From Actinosynnema sp. ALI-1.44 (GTDB lineage Bacteria; Actinomycetota; Actinomycetes; Mycobacteriales; Pseudonocardiaceae), in contig NZ_MTQO01000024.1 in NCBI RefSeq assembly GCF_001984155.1, positions 17,842 through 81,841 on the forward strand: a stretch of 64,000 nt of DNA. Direction: 5' to 3'. This document shows positions 18,731-27,207 of the stretch, in pieces. The translations under genes were made by a program, and so were the position numbers. How positions within the stretch are numbered: the stretch's first letter is position 1; each line of letters starts with the position of its first letter. Under the pieces are notes generated by a model that saw only the letters and a list, made by a program, of their open reading frames with translations, was not told where the DNA came from and ran no database searches.

Positions 18731-19198
18731 GTGGCTGTCGCTACGCTTGACGATCTCGATCAGCTCGCTGGTTGCGATCCCGAATTTGGTCCCACGGCAC
18801 AGCGTTGCGGCCAGTATTACAACGATCACGACTTCCCCGTCGCCCTCGACTTCCCGTCTCGGTGCATCTTCCTCAAGGTCGGCGGCCTCGTTGGTGCTAT
18901 CACAACGCCCACGCCGATCGGGACAGATGTGTTGTGGCGTCTGGACACCGCGATATCCGGAGGCCCAGTGGTCATCGACTCCGGCAGGAAGCGATGGATC
19001 TTCCTTACCGGCTCCCCGCGTTCGATCAACGATGACACGGCGGTCGACTTACTCCGCCTTGGTGCGACTGTCCACAAAGGTGGCGAACGGTTGGCGCTCC
19101 CCACGCCCGAGGAAGAACAGCTCGGGCTACGGCAGTGGCAGCGACCACTGGATCGCCGGTCGAGATCTGCCTCGGCAGTCGCTCGTCAATGCCATTGA
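18731..19198 (+). CDS. Small protein resembling actinobacterial primase-associated/HTH-linked hypotheticals
   Basis: I choose GTG 18731 because AAGGAGAGG lies at suitable spacing. The ~155-residue product contains FPVALDFPSRCIFLKVGGLV, then GAITTPTPIGTDVLWRLDT, SGGPVVIDSGRKRWIFLTGS, and GGERLALPTPEEE. The same pattern (a cap on what value is allowed, 'GRRWTFLT') occurs in small proteins encoded near XRE regulators and in integrative elements of actinomycetes. Their role is not established. It lies just upstream of an integrase remnant. Confidence 0.5.
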   Translation: MAVATLDDLDQLAGCDPEFGPTAQRCGQYYNDHDFPVALDFPSRCIFLKVGGLVGAITTPTPIGTDVLWRLDTAISGGPVVIDSGRKRWIFLTGSPRSINDDTAVDLLRLGATVHKGGERLALPTPEEEQLGLRQWQRPLDRRSRSASAVARQCH

Positions 19199-19260
19199 TC
19201 AGGATCGCAGGCTCCGAAGCCCGGTGATCTGAAGCCCACGCACCTGGCAGGCCGAAGCCG

Positions 19261-20208
19261 TCTCGAATCTCCACTCTCCTGAACGCCGCCGTCCGCGCAC
19301 GGCTCATCCCCGCCTCCCCCTGCAGCGGAGTCCGAGTGACATCAGGCGAGTACGAGCCCGAGCGACTGGTCGCCTCACCCGTACAAGGCCTGCGGGCAGC
19401 CATGCGCCTGTACGAATCCGGCCTCGGCATCAGTGGATTCACTCTGTGCCTCACGGATTTGTACACCGGGGCACGCTGGGGCGAGTTGGCCGGCCAGCAG
19501 CGGCATGAGTACGACGAGATGAGCAGGTCCCTGGGCATACTCGCCCCGTTCAAGGAAGTAGGTGGTGCCCTGAAGAAACATGGCCTGGTAGTCACACCAG
19601 CCGAAGAGCCCTCTCCAGCGCCCACACGCCGTCGCGGCGCTGCGGCACGCAAAGGCCGAACCAAGACGCCAGCCGGCACCCGCTGGGTACAACTCCCACC
19701 CAGCATCGCCACCTTCTACGAACTGCTGATGGACAGTCACCGCCATCCGTTCGTGTTCACCACACTGGAAGGCATGCCATGGCGGCGATCCAACTTCCGC
19801 CAACGCTACTGGCGACCAGCCTGGGACGGAGCCAACACCGACAACCCTGAAGCAAACGACCATGTTCCCGCGATCCTGCCCTGGTTCACCTTCCACGAAG
19901 GACGTCACACTCACGCCACCTGGCTCACCGAGGACGGTGTGCCGGAGGTGGCCCGACGTGCCCGGTTGGGGCAGAAGATGAAGGGCATTGCCCGGATCTA
20001 CGACCACGTCACCGAGCCCATGAAACGTCAGATCATCGACGTCCTTGAGCAGAGGTGGAACGCGAGCCTGCTCGCCCTGACGGCTACGGAGCGTGCTCGT
20101 TTGACTGAGTGGTTTCCACACCTGGGGCCGGTCGTCACCAGGCTCATGATCAGGAGCCAGGACGGTCAGGAGAACTTGATCTCCAATTTCGCTCCATTTG
20201 ATCACTGA
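19261..20208 (+). pseudogene. N-terminally truncated phage-type tyrosine integrase
   Basis: Coding sense begins near 19261, after an in-frame TGA, with the end of the core-binding domain (LLNAAVRARLIPASPCSGVR). It continues to the stop at 20208. Catalytic residues are visible: Arg in LYTGARWGELAG, HxxR in FHEGRHTHATWL, and the Tyr region in GKMKGIARIYDHV-like sequence (RIYDHVTEPMKRQI). The ~120 N-terminal residues that bind arm sites are missing. Neither an ATG nor a ribosome site lies at the junction. It ends 52 bp before a tRNA 3' fragment, as expected for an integrase next to its attachment site. Confidence 0.7.
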
Positions 20209-20240
20209 AGCCCTGCCCCTCACGAGGAGGAACAGGGCTT
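20208..20240 (+). terminator. Hairpin after the integrase
   Basis: AAGCCCTG at 20208-20215 pairs with CAGGGCTT at 20233-20240, starting inside the integrase stop codon. It is a plausible terminator, though the loop is long (17 nt). Confidence 0.5.
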
Positions 20241-20259
20241 CTGACCAGCAACTTCTTAC

Positions 20260-20303
20260 TGGTGGGCGATACTGGGATTGAACCAGTGACCCCTACCGTG
20301 TCA
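20260..20303 (-). tRNA. tRNA 3' fragment, probable attachment-site core (tRNA-Val GAC-like)
   Basis: On the minus strand, 44 bp read TGACACGG-TAGGGGTC-ACTGGTTCAATCCCAGT-ATCGCCC-ACCA. The T arm is perfect (ACTGG/CCAGT), the acceptor strand is ATCGCCC, and the discriminator and CCA are encoded. The leading TGACAC fits an anticodon loop with GAC (valine). The 5' half (D arm and the 5' acceptor strand GGGCGAT) is absent on the right side. This is therefore not a working tRNA but an att core, next to the integrase end. Confidence 0.7.
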
Positions 20304-20359
20304 ACGTACGACATCATCAGGCTTGACCTGCGGAAACACGACTTCTGCACGTCATGACA

Positions 20360-20500
20360 GGTCCGTTGACATTCGTTGAGTGCAGATGAGACCGGTCCAA
20401 CGCGCCGGGTTGCTCCCAACCTGCTCCCACGCAGCGCTCCCAACGGGGGCAGGCAGAGAGAGCCTCGTTGTTGACGGACATGACGTCTGGTCGGATGCAC
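20360..20500 (-). pseudogene. Possible C-terminal scrap of a second integrase
   Basis: The minus strand reads WEQVGSNPARWTGLI before a stop. WEQVGS is a frequent C-terminal tail of actinobacterial tyrosine integrases next to tRNA att sites. The fragment runs toward the tRNA 3' fragment from the other side. Too little is left to be sure. Confidence 0.25.
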
Positions 20501-20629
20501 GATGCGTTGCGACCCCTTAACTCAAATCAACGCTTCACCGTCCGCCGACACGATCATCTCTGCGGAATCCTTCATGAGTACCGACGTGTCATTTGACCTG
20601 GATGGACGTGGTTTTCGGCACGCACAGAT

Positions 20630-20950
20630 GCGCGCGGCCAGGACGGGGCCGACCCTGGGTAGTTGCAGCAGTGACGGTTCAGCGTGTGCGAGCGCGTCGG
20701 AGATGTGCTTCTTCGTGGCGGTGATTTTCTTGGTGGCGGATCTCAGCGACGAGGTCGACCGCGAGAGTTCGTCGGGTAACTCGCACTCCACGCGCTCGGC
20801 GAATACGCCCCAGCAGGGCGGCGGCCTGGTCGGCGGTCAGCGCCCGCGGGGCCCTGCCCTCGACCAGGTGAGGTAGCAGCACGTGGAGTCGGTTGACGAC
20901 TTGGGTGCGTCGTGCGACGAGCTCCTCTCGGTGTTCGCGGCCGCCTGACA
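20630..20950 (-). pseudogene. IS110-family transposase remnant
   Basis: Two frames together give the mid-part of an IS110/IS116 transposase: VARRTQVVNRLHVLLPHLVE and LTADQAAALLGRI in one, then KKITATKKHISDALAHAEPS and LLQLPRVGPVLAARI in another. The last motif is the start of the Transposase_20 domain and the reading is lost straight after it. Both ends and at least one frame are damaged, so it is inactive. Confidence 0.65.
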
Positions 20951-21457
20951 ACCCGCCAGGTCGGCCACCGTCACCGCGGACATGGGCCTGTGGTCGCCGC
21001 TGCTTTGCAGCGACGGGCGAAGAAGGAGAAAGGGGCCCGGGGCCCTGATGGAGCGCGGCACGGTGAACCTCAGCTGCAGTCCGAGGTGATCGCCGCTGGC
21101 CCACCCGGCACACGGGATTGAACCGAACGGGTTGCCATTCACGATACGACGCCGGGCCACGGAATCACCAGGCCCTCGGGTACCGCCATCGACGATGCTC
21201 CGACCAGCCCTGCCACCGTTGTAGTCCACTGACTGCCTCGACGCAACGCGGCGCGACCGGACACACCTGAGCTGCGACGCAGCCTTCACCGTCGTCTCGA
21301 CGGTGTCCGTATCAGTGCCCGGTTGGGGGACAGCACATCCGCTACGCACGGTGTAATCTCAACCCCGGCTCTCACCGGAGAGTGACAATATCCGGTACCG
21401 CTCCTGACCCCGGCGGCGAGTTCATCCCTCGGCGTCAGCGATCTCAGGAGCATCGCC
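20951..21457. other. Non-coding stretch
   Basis: Beyond the IS110 remnant no frame shows a recognisable domain until the TPR gene at 21458. Possible further IS110 N-terminal debris lies in 20950-21100 but has no diagnostic motif. The last ~90 bp probably contain the promoter of the TPR gene. Confidence 0.4.
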
Positions 21458-22432
21458 ATGGTCACCCCGATTGTCGTTCCCGACGCGTCGCAGCCGGTCC
21501 ACGTCAGCGCCCCGGACACCGCCGAACTGATCGAGCGGCAGACGAAGTTCCTGCGCGAGATGGACCACCGATCAGGCGGAGGATCCTGCCTGGACGGCGC
21601 GCTGACCCTGATCCACCGGATACGGCACCTTCCCGGCTCACCCCACGACATCGAACACCGGCGCCGCGACGTCGCGGTCGCGGACCTACACAACTTGGTG
21701 GGGTGGGCGTCGTTCGACATCGGCCTGACCCATCAGGCGCACCGGTATTTCAGTCAGGCGCTGGCGTTGGCTGGGCGTGGCGGCGACGCCCGGTTGATCG
21801 CGGACATCTTCCACCGGCTTGGCCGGATGCGGTTGCACGAGGACAGCCCAGTCGAGGCGCTCGACTACCTCCAGTTCGGCCTGCTCGCCGCCGACGCGCC
21901 CGGTGGCGAGATCACGACCAGCATCCTGTTGATGAACCAGGCGTGGGCCTACGCCATGACGGGAACCGCGGCACTGGCCTGTCAACTGGTCGACCGCGGC
22001 CATGACCTGTTCACGGCCGCCGCGGCCAGTGACCGGCCCGGCTGGTCGAGCTTCGTCACCGAAACGGACATGCTCGCCATGACCGGTACCGTCTACAGTG
22101 AACTCGCTCATCGGGTGGATCCGTCGTACGCGCGGACCGCGATCCCGCATCTGACCCAAGCCATCGACGGTTACGGCGACCCCATGGCCCGCAGCCGAAC
22201 CTTCACCCTGATCCTGCTGGCAATGAGCCACCTGGTCGACGGCGAGGTCGATGAGGGGGTGGAGATGGGTTCCCACGCACTCGCCTGTGCCGAGAACCTC
22301 GCCTCGGTCCGGGTCCATGAGCGCATGCTTCGGCTCAAAGCGGACGCCGAACGCCACGACACCCACACCGGGGCCCGGAAACTAGCCACACGAATCGCTG
22401 CCCTCACCATCCCCCCAGGACACACGCGATAA
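21458..22432 (+). CDS. TPR-like helical protein, related to the C-terminal part of XRE regulators
   Basis: The ATG at 21458 gives a 324-residue all-helical protein with TPR-type pairs: DLHNLVGWASFDIGLTHQAH, YFSQALALAGRGGDARLIAD, and VEALDYLQFGLLAADAPGG, ending VRVHERMLRLKADAERH. This resembles the sensory C-terminus of actinobacterial XRE-TPR regulators, but no N-terminal helix-turn-helix is present. It may be a stand-alone partner protein or a gene that has lost its DNA-binding domain. A short leader (MVTPIVVPDASQPVHVSAPD) precedes the helices. AGGAGC lies ahead of the start. Confidence 0.55.
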   Translation: MVTPIVVPDASQPVHVSAPDTAELIERQTKFLREMDHRSGGGSCLDGALTLIHRIRHLPGSPHDIEHRRRDVAVADLHNLVGWASFDIGLTHQAHRYFSQALALAGRGGDARLIADIFHRLGRMRLHEDSPVEALDYLQFGLLAADAPGGEITTSILLMNQAWAYAMTGTAALACQLVDRGHDLFTAAAASDRPGWSSFVTETDMLAMTGTVYSELAHRVDPSYARTAIPHLTQAIDGYGDPMARSRTFTLILLAMSHLVDGEVDEGVEMGSHALACAENLASVRVHERMLRLKADAERHDTHTGARKLATRIAALTIPPGHTR

Positions 22433-22525
22433 ACGGCGCATCCGCGGACCCGATCCAGCCATGTAACGCGGCTGCAGGTCGCGGGGCGCTGCGCAATGCC
22501 CCATGTTGACCACCCTGATCCTCGC

Positions 22526-23986
22526 CTAAGCGGCACCGATGTCTTCTCGGGCTGCGGTCATGCCGTGGTTCTTCCGGCTGGTCGGATCGTCGCTGCGGCG
22601 GCGGCCGGGCGTCTGGCAGCCGTCGAGCCCTCGGAGGTGCTCGATGAACGCGTCGATCACACAGACAGCGGCGGCGCGTGCCCCTGTGACCAGTACATCG
22701 TCAAACGCCTCGACGATGAGTTCGGCGTCTGCCGCTCCTGTCGAGAAGACCGTGTTGATCTCTCGCTTGACCGCCGTGAGGTAGGCGCTGGCTGCCTTCT
22801 CAGGGGAGTATTCGATCAAGACTGGGGGAAGTTTGAGGATCAGGCGCCCGGGGTTGACGAGGGTGATGGTGTGGGCGAGCCCTCGCCCCAGGCCTGTGCC
22901 CGCTCTGGTGAAAACGCGGTACTCGCGGGTGTGATTGCCCTCCGCATCCACGGAGGGAGTCGCTGCGGCGGCTTGCAGGTCCGTGACCCCGAGTTCTCCG
23001 CGGATGCGGGAAGGCGTGGCGAGGACCTCGACATGCCCGAACTGCGTGCACCAGCACGCATCCGAGAAACCTGGCACGTCACGGTCGGTGGCTGCCGACG
23101 CGTGCTCGGCCACCTCATCCTGCCGCTCCACGGGGAGATGGCCGATCTCCATCGCGGCGCCGTGTCCCCCTCGGCGGACACGGCCGTCCATGACCAGCCC
23201 ACCGCCGACGCCCTCGTCGTAGACCGCGACGACGACCATGTCGAGGCTCCCGTAGTTGCGCTGGCGAGTGGCCATGACCGCGAGAGCGTTGACATCGTTC
23301 TCCACGACGACCGGCTTTTGCAGCAGCGACTCCAACATGTGGGCGAGTGGCGCGGTGCCGGACTGCCTGCTGTAGTCGGACAGGACAACCTGACCTTCGA
23401 AGACGTGCCCACCGACCTCCACTCCCGCACCCAGCAGCTCACTGGCCGCCCGTCCCTCGCGAACGCGCGTGTTGTCGTCGTCCGCTTTGATCGAGTCGAT
23501 CTCGTCCTTCGCGATCCGCGCGATCTGCGGCCAGACGTCGTCGGTCGGCGAACTTGGGCTCGGCAGTGGCACAGGCTCACGCTTCCGCAGAACCGTTCCG
23601 TCAAGAGCGGTCAAAACCGTGGCCACGGCGACCGGCCTGGTGTTGTGGTGCGTGACCTTCACACCGGCCACAGTCCAACCGCTGCTGAGCCGGAGGGGAA
23701 GCACTGGTCGTCCGGTCGCCCGCTGCAGAGATGAGGTGCCGATCTCCAGGAGGTTTCTCTCGATCAGCACTTTCACGGCTTTGCTGACCGTTCCCGGAGT
23801 GAGCGTCATCCGGTCCACCGGCCGTCGTTCCTCCGGGTCGGCGATCTCCGCGCGGGAGATCTCCTCGGGCGCCTTGAACACCACCCGGGCCAGCACCTCG
23901 CCGAGGACCTCACGTCCGATAGCCGGCCGGCCGTCCGCATCATCGCTCTCGAGAGCGGCCAGCAGCCTGTCGAACTGTTGGTGCAT
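22526..23986 (-). CDS. ROK-family transcriptional regulator
   Basis: I choose ATG 23986, which has GGAG 6 bases upstream; GTG 24028 is possible but its AAGG is too close. The N-terminal winged helix (LTPGTVSKAVKVLIERNLLE) is followed by the ROK sugar-kinase-like fold. That fold shows VVENDVNALAV near residue 230, GVGGGLVMDGRVRRGGHG near 260, and a Zn-site-like segment, GHLPVE...CWCTQFGHVE, that lacks the full CxCGxxGC set. Such proteins sense sugars or sugar phosphates. An AT-rich palindrome lies directly upstream (24067-24089). No sugar gene is adjacent, so the target is unclear. Confidence 0.75.
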   Translation of the reverse strand: MHQQFDRLLAALESDDADGRPAIGREVLGEVLARVVFKAPEEISRAEIADPEERRPVDRMTLTPGTVSKAVKVLIERNLLEIGTSSLQRATGRPVLPLRLSSGWTVAGVKVTHHNTRPVAVATVLTALDGTVLRKREPVPLPSPSSPTDDVWPQIARIAKDEIDSIKADDDNTRVREGRAASELLGAGVEVGGHVFEGQVVLSDYSRQSGTAPLAHMLESLLQKPVVVENDVNALAVMATRQRNYGSLDMVVVAVYDEGVGGGLVMDGRVRRGGHGAAMEIGHLPVERQDEVAEHASAATDRDVPGFSDACWCTQFGHVEVLATPSRIRGELGVTDLQAAAATPSVDAEGNHTREYRVFTRAGTGLGRGLAHTITLVNPGRLILKLPPVLIEYSPEKAASAYLTAVKREINTVFSTGAADAELIVEAFDDVLVTGARAAAVCVIDAFIEHLRGLDGCQTPGRRRSDDPTSRKNHGMTAAREDIGAA

Positions 23987-24066
23987 GACCCACTCCAGTC
24001 GCTCGTCGACGCGTGCCGCGCTGCTCACACCTTACTAGCCCACTGAACTTCATGGTGGATATGAAC

Positions 24067-24089
24067 CTAAAGTTCCAAAAAACTTTTAG
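24067..24089. promoter_or_regulatory. AT-rich palindrome, probable ROK operator
   Basis: CTAAAGTT at 24067-24074 and AACTTTTAG at 24081-24089 form an interrupted palindrome in an unusually AT-rich stretch (24040-24130), about 80 bp upstream of the ROK start. NagC/Mlc/XylR-type regulators bind sites of this form (TTAGTT...AACTAA). A further hairpin, CTACAG/CTGTAG, lies at about 24113-24132. Confidence 0.55.
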
Positions 24090-24224
24090 TAGTTGTGAAA
24101 ACGAGATGTTCCTACAGAAACTTACCTGTAGGTTGAAGTCAGAGCCACCGGACCTCCACCACCAGGGACCGAGGAGCCGACACCGGACAGCTCGACACGA
24201 ACCAACACCGAAAGGGGCGCCACG

Positions 24225-24305
24225 ATGAGTACCAACTTGACGCGAGTTCTCGCCGAAGAGATCGGAAACCTCCTCCACATCACCCCAGAACGAGTGAACA
24301 GGTGA
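24225..24305 (+). CDS. Possible 26-residue peptide
   Basis: ATG 24225 has AAAGGGG upstream and reads MSTNLTRVLAEEIGNLLHIT, then PERVNR and stop. It lies downstream of the AT-rich ROK control region, so a transcript could pass through it. It could equally be the start of a truncated gene. There is no family evidence. Confidence 0.2.
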   Translation: MSTNLTRVLAEEIGNLLHITPERVNR

Positions 24306-24552
24306 ATCGCTCGTGTGAGCGCGAGGACACACGTGCCAGGCCTGCGAGGCCAGGTTGCGCGAAAAGCGCCTGAACCCGTGGAAAATGGGACAGACGCTTG
24401 CCGCGCTCATCATCCGGATCAGCCTGTGGATCTGGCTGAACAACTAGGTCCCGTGCCGCCCTCAGCGACATCGCCCGCTGATCGGACCACCCTGCGCGTC
24501 GCACTGGCGTTCCTCGATCGGCCTTGACCCAACCAGCACAACCGCCCGATGC
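24306..24552. other. No gene seen
   Basis: No supported reading frame is found between the short peptide and the hairpin at 24553. The sequence resembles the rest of the decayed zone. Confidence 0.35.
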
Positions 24553-24601
24553 AGACCTCTCTGAGGCTTTCCACGCTGCAAGGCGAGCCGCAGAGAGGTC
24601 T
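24553..24601. terminator. 11-bp inverted repeat
   Basis: AGACCTCTCTG at 24553-24563 pairs perfectly with CAGAGAGGTCT at 24591-24601. It lies just beyond the stop of the sigma-factor remnant (minus strand), where a terminator would be expected. Confidence 0.6.
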
Positions 24602-24609
24602 TCGGCGCA

Positions 24610-24915
24610 TCAGGTGAGTTCTCCCAGGCGGCGCCGCAGGTAAACGCGCTCCGCCTCGTTCGAGGTTTGGGCGAGCGCTGCCCGGTACGCGTCGACGGCA
24701 GACCCTACCCGGCCCGCTCGGCGCAGCAGATCGGCGCGCGCCGCGTGCACCAGGTGATCACACCCGCCGTCACGGTCGAGGTCGTCCAGCAATGTCAGCC
24801 CGGCGTCCGGCCCCGACGCCATCGCCACCGCGACAGCCCGGTTCAACGCGACCGTCGGCGACGGGACCTGAGCCAGATCCACGGCGAACTTCTCGTCCTC
24901 GGCGTCACACCACAT
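24610..24915 (-). pseudogene. C-terminal fragment of an ECF sigma factor (sigma-70-like, DUF6596 type)
   Basis: The frame reads PSPTVALNRAVAVAMASGPD, then AGLTLLDDLD, ARADLLRRAGRVGSAVDAYR, and NEAERVYLRRRLGEL. This is the characteristic C-terminus of long ECF sigma factors with a helical extension (SPTVALNRAVAV...AERRFLxRRLAEL). The sigma-2 and sigma-4 domains are missing. The first ~12 residues (MWCDAEDEKFA) look like sequence from the junction. Confidence 0.65.
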
Positions 24916-24944
24916 CCCACCGCGCGGCCGGGGTCACCCAAGCC

Positions 24945-25160
24945 GCACGCAACCTCGTCATGGACATCGAGGACGGGAGCCGAGCGCGGTTCCTGATCCG
25001 CGACAGAAACGGGAAGTACCACGCGGTGGTTCGCCACGATCCGCAGGGCGACGCCCCTGCTCCCGGCAGTTGCGGTCGGCCACGATGAGCGACGTCAGCC
25101 CTGCGGCACCGAATAACGTCACGGCCCTGAGATCGACCACCAACATCTTGGCCGTCGGCT
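24945..25160 (-). pseudogene. Frameshifted STAS-domain (anti-sigma antagonist-like) fragment
   Basis: One frame reads MLVVDLRAVTLFGAAGLTSL, then IVADRNCREQG, the core of a STAS domain with a Gly where the phosphorylatable Ser would be expected. After about 25060 the neighbouring frame continues VALRIVANHRVVLPVSVAD. The upstream part is missing. It reads like a remnant of an SpoIIAA/RsbV-type protein. Confidence 0.5.
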
Positions 25161-25199
25161 GCGGCCACCTCGGTGTAGCTTTCAGTAGTCGTGGCTGAA

Positions 25200-27053
25200 T
25201 CACTCGCGTTCGTCACGTTGGATCGCTGTCGATTCGGCCCAGTATTCCGCGGTGCGGCTGAGCACACGGGCACGTGCTGGCTCGGGTAGCTCCTCGTGGG
25301 CGCGCGTCCTGGCGTAGAGACCGAACAAGTCATCCAGCCGGTAGCGCAGCATTCCCGTCGAATCCACTCCGACAACGTCCACCAGCCTGCGGTCCACCAG
25401 GGAATCGAGGAGCTTTTCGGCCAGCGGCGGCGCGACGTCACCCACGATGGCAGCCACCTCAGCCGGGAAGTCGAGCCCCTGCAACAGGCTCAGTTTCCAC
25501 CACAGACTTCTCGCCTCATCCGGCAATCGCCGAACGGTCAGCGCCAGGCTGTCGCGCACGTCGAGCCCGCCGTGCGCGAGTTCGTCCAGTCGCCGTTCTG
25601 GATCACGCAACCGGTCGGCGAACTGGGCGAGCGAAAGGTAGGACCGCGCGGCGAGCCGCGCGGCGGCCGACCTGATAGGCAGGGGTAGGTATCCGGTGGC
25701 GCGGATGATTTGGTTCCGTGGCCCGGGTTCGGCATGGCAGCGATCGGCGCCGACGATCCTGGTGAACAGGTCGGTCGCCTCGTCCTGCGACAGGACGCCG
25801 ACCTCCACCGGAGTGGCCCCTGGCAGGTCGGTCAGGGTGGTGTGGCCCGTAAGAAGCACCGCGCTGTCCGGCCCGCCAGGCAACAACTGCTGGGCTTGCG
25901 CGGCGTCGGCCACGTCGTCCAGAACGATGAGCATCCGTCGCTCGGCCAGAACGCTGCGGTACATCGCCGCCCGCCCGCACAGGTCGACTGGAATCCACGA
26001 GTCCGAGTAGCCCATTGCGCGCAGGAATCCGCTCAACACCTCGCCGAGGTCGGCGGACAAGAGGTACGAACCGCCGAGGTCGGCGTAAAGCTGACCATCC
26101 GGAAAACGGCTCCGGAGCCGATGCGCGACATGAACAGCCAGCGCTGTCTTGCCGGCACCACATCGGCCGAGAAGTGCACAGATCCGTACTCCCCCTCGCC
26201 CGTCCACGCTCAGCAGGCGTAACACCTCCGCGACGTGACTCGTTCGGCCCACGAAGTCGGTGACGCCGGCAGGCAGCTGGGCCGGTTGCAACGGCGGCGC
26301 GGCAACCAGCGCCGTGGATTTCCCGGCCAGGATGGTCCGCTGCACCTCCTGCAGCTTCGGCCCTGGCTCCAAGCCGAGCTGGGCAACCATGGCGCTGCGA
26401 CCTTCCCGATACGTGGCCAGCGCCTCGGCGCGGCGACCGTCTCCGGTAAGAGCCAGCATCAACTGGCAACGGAGACGTTCCCGCAACGGGTTCTCATGGA
26501 CCAAAGTGGTCAGCTCGGTGACCAGCTCTGTGGTCCTGCCTGAGGCGAGCTCCAACTCGATGCACTCCTCGAGCACGGTGAGCCTGCGCTCCGCCCACAT
26601 AACGGCCGCCGCCTGTACAAGCGCACTGTCGATCTCAGCGAGCACTGGGCCGCGGAACAAGTGCAAGGCTTCGCGGAACACGGAGATCGCGGTCGTGTTG
26701 TCGCCGTTGGAACGGGCGACCTTAGCCTCGCTCACCTGCCTGTCGAACACACCTGTGTCCACCCAATCCTCGGGGAGGTGCAGGGCGTAGCCCGACATGG
26801 TCGTCGCGATCAACCCATCCTTGGCCCCACCTCGCACGAACGATCTGCGCAGGCGCCAGACACAGGTCTGGATCTGCTCCGCGGCCGTCTTCGGCGGACG
26901 TCCGTTCCACACCGCTTCCACCAGCCGGTCGGTCGAAACAGGCTTGTTCACATCCATCAGGAGAAGGGCGAGGACGATGAGTTGCCGGCTCTTGCCCGGC
27001 GAGACCAACCGTCCGTTGATCGACGCTTCGAGCGTGCCGAGTACACAGAACAA
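25200..27053 (-). CDS. AfsR-like SARP regulator with NB-ARC ATPase domain (cluster-linked)
   Basis: I choose TTG 27053: GGGGG lies 5 bases upstream and the product then begins MFCVLGTLEASINGR, the classical SARP start; a TTG at 27125 only adds a non-homologous leader. The 617-residue protein has an OmpR-like winged helix (NKPVSTDRLVEAVWNGRPPK), then a BTAD domain (LREALHLFRGPVLAEIDSA-like sequence to LGLEPGPKLQEVQR). An NB-ARC module with ALLGRCGAGKTALAVHVAHR near 270 and MLIVLDDVADAAQAQQLLPG completes it. SARPs activate antibiotic operons by binding 11-bp-phased repeats. A TTA codon lies at 26222-26220 (in VAEVLRLL), suggesting bldA dependence. Confidence 0.85.
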   Translation of the reverse strand: MFCVLGTLEASINGRLVSPGKSRQLIVLALLLMDVNKPVSTDRLVEAVWNGRPPKTAAEQIQTCVWRLRRSFVRGGAKDGLIATTMSGYALHLPEDWVDTGVFDRQVSEAKVARSNGDNTTAISVFREALHLFRGPVLAEIDSALVQAAAVMWAERRLTVLEECIELELASGRTTELVTELTTLVHENPLRERLRCQLMLALTGDGRRAEALATYREGRSAMVAQLGLEPGPKLQEVQRTILAGKSTALVAAPPLQPAQLPAGVTDFVGRTSHVAEVLRLLSVDGRGGVRICALLGRCGAGKTALAVHVAHRLRSRFPDGQLYADLGGSYLLSADLGEVLSGFLRAMGYSDSWIPVDLCGRAAMYRSVLAERRMLIVLDDVADAAQAQQLLPGGPDSAVLLTGHTTLTDLPGATPVEVGVLSQDEATDLFTRIVGADRCHAEPGPRNQIIRATGYLPLPIRSAAARLAARSYLSLAQFADRLRDPERRLDELAHGGLDVRDSLALTVRRLPDEARSLWWKLSLLQGLDFPAEVAAIVGDVAPPLAEKLLDSLVDRRLVDVVGVDSTGMLRYRLDDLFGLYARTRAHEELPEPARARVLSRTAEYWAESTAIQRDERE

Positions 27054-27207
27054 CGCAACCCCCAGGACGACAACAACGCCCGGATCTCGTTCGCTCTCCC
27101 ATGATCGTCGTTCGTCGCCCGCCAAGCATCACGTGTTCGCGTAGGTCATCGGCTGGCACACCGTGGTGCCGACGACTCCGGGCGCGGCCCGTTCACCCGA
27201 ATAGCGG

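Noticed and set aside
20837..21349. 170-codon minus-strand frame overlapping the IS110 remnant
   Set aside because: No domain; it only traverses the degraded element and flanking non-coding sequence.
27053..27125. Extended N-terminus of the AfsR-like SARP from TTG 27125
   Set aside because: The extra 24 residues have no SARP similarity, and a GGGGG site fits TTG 27053, where the homologous sequence begins.
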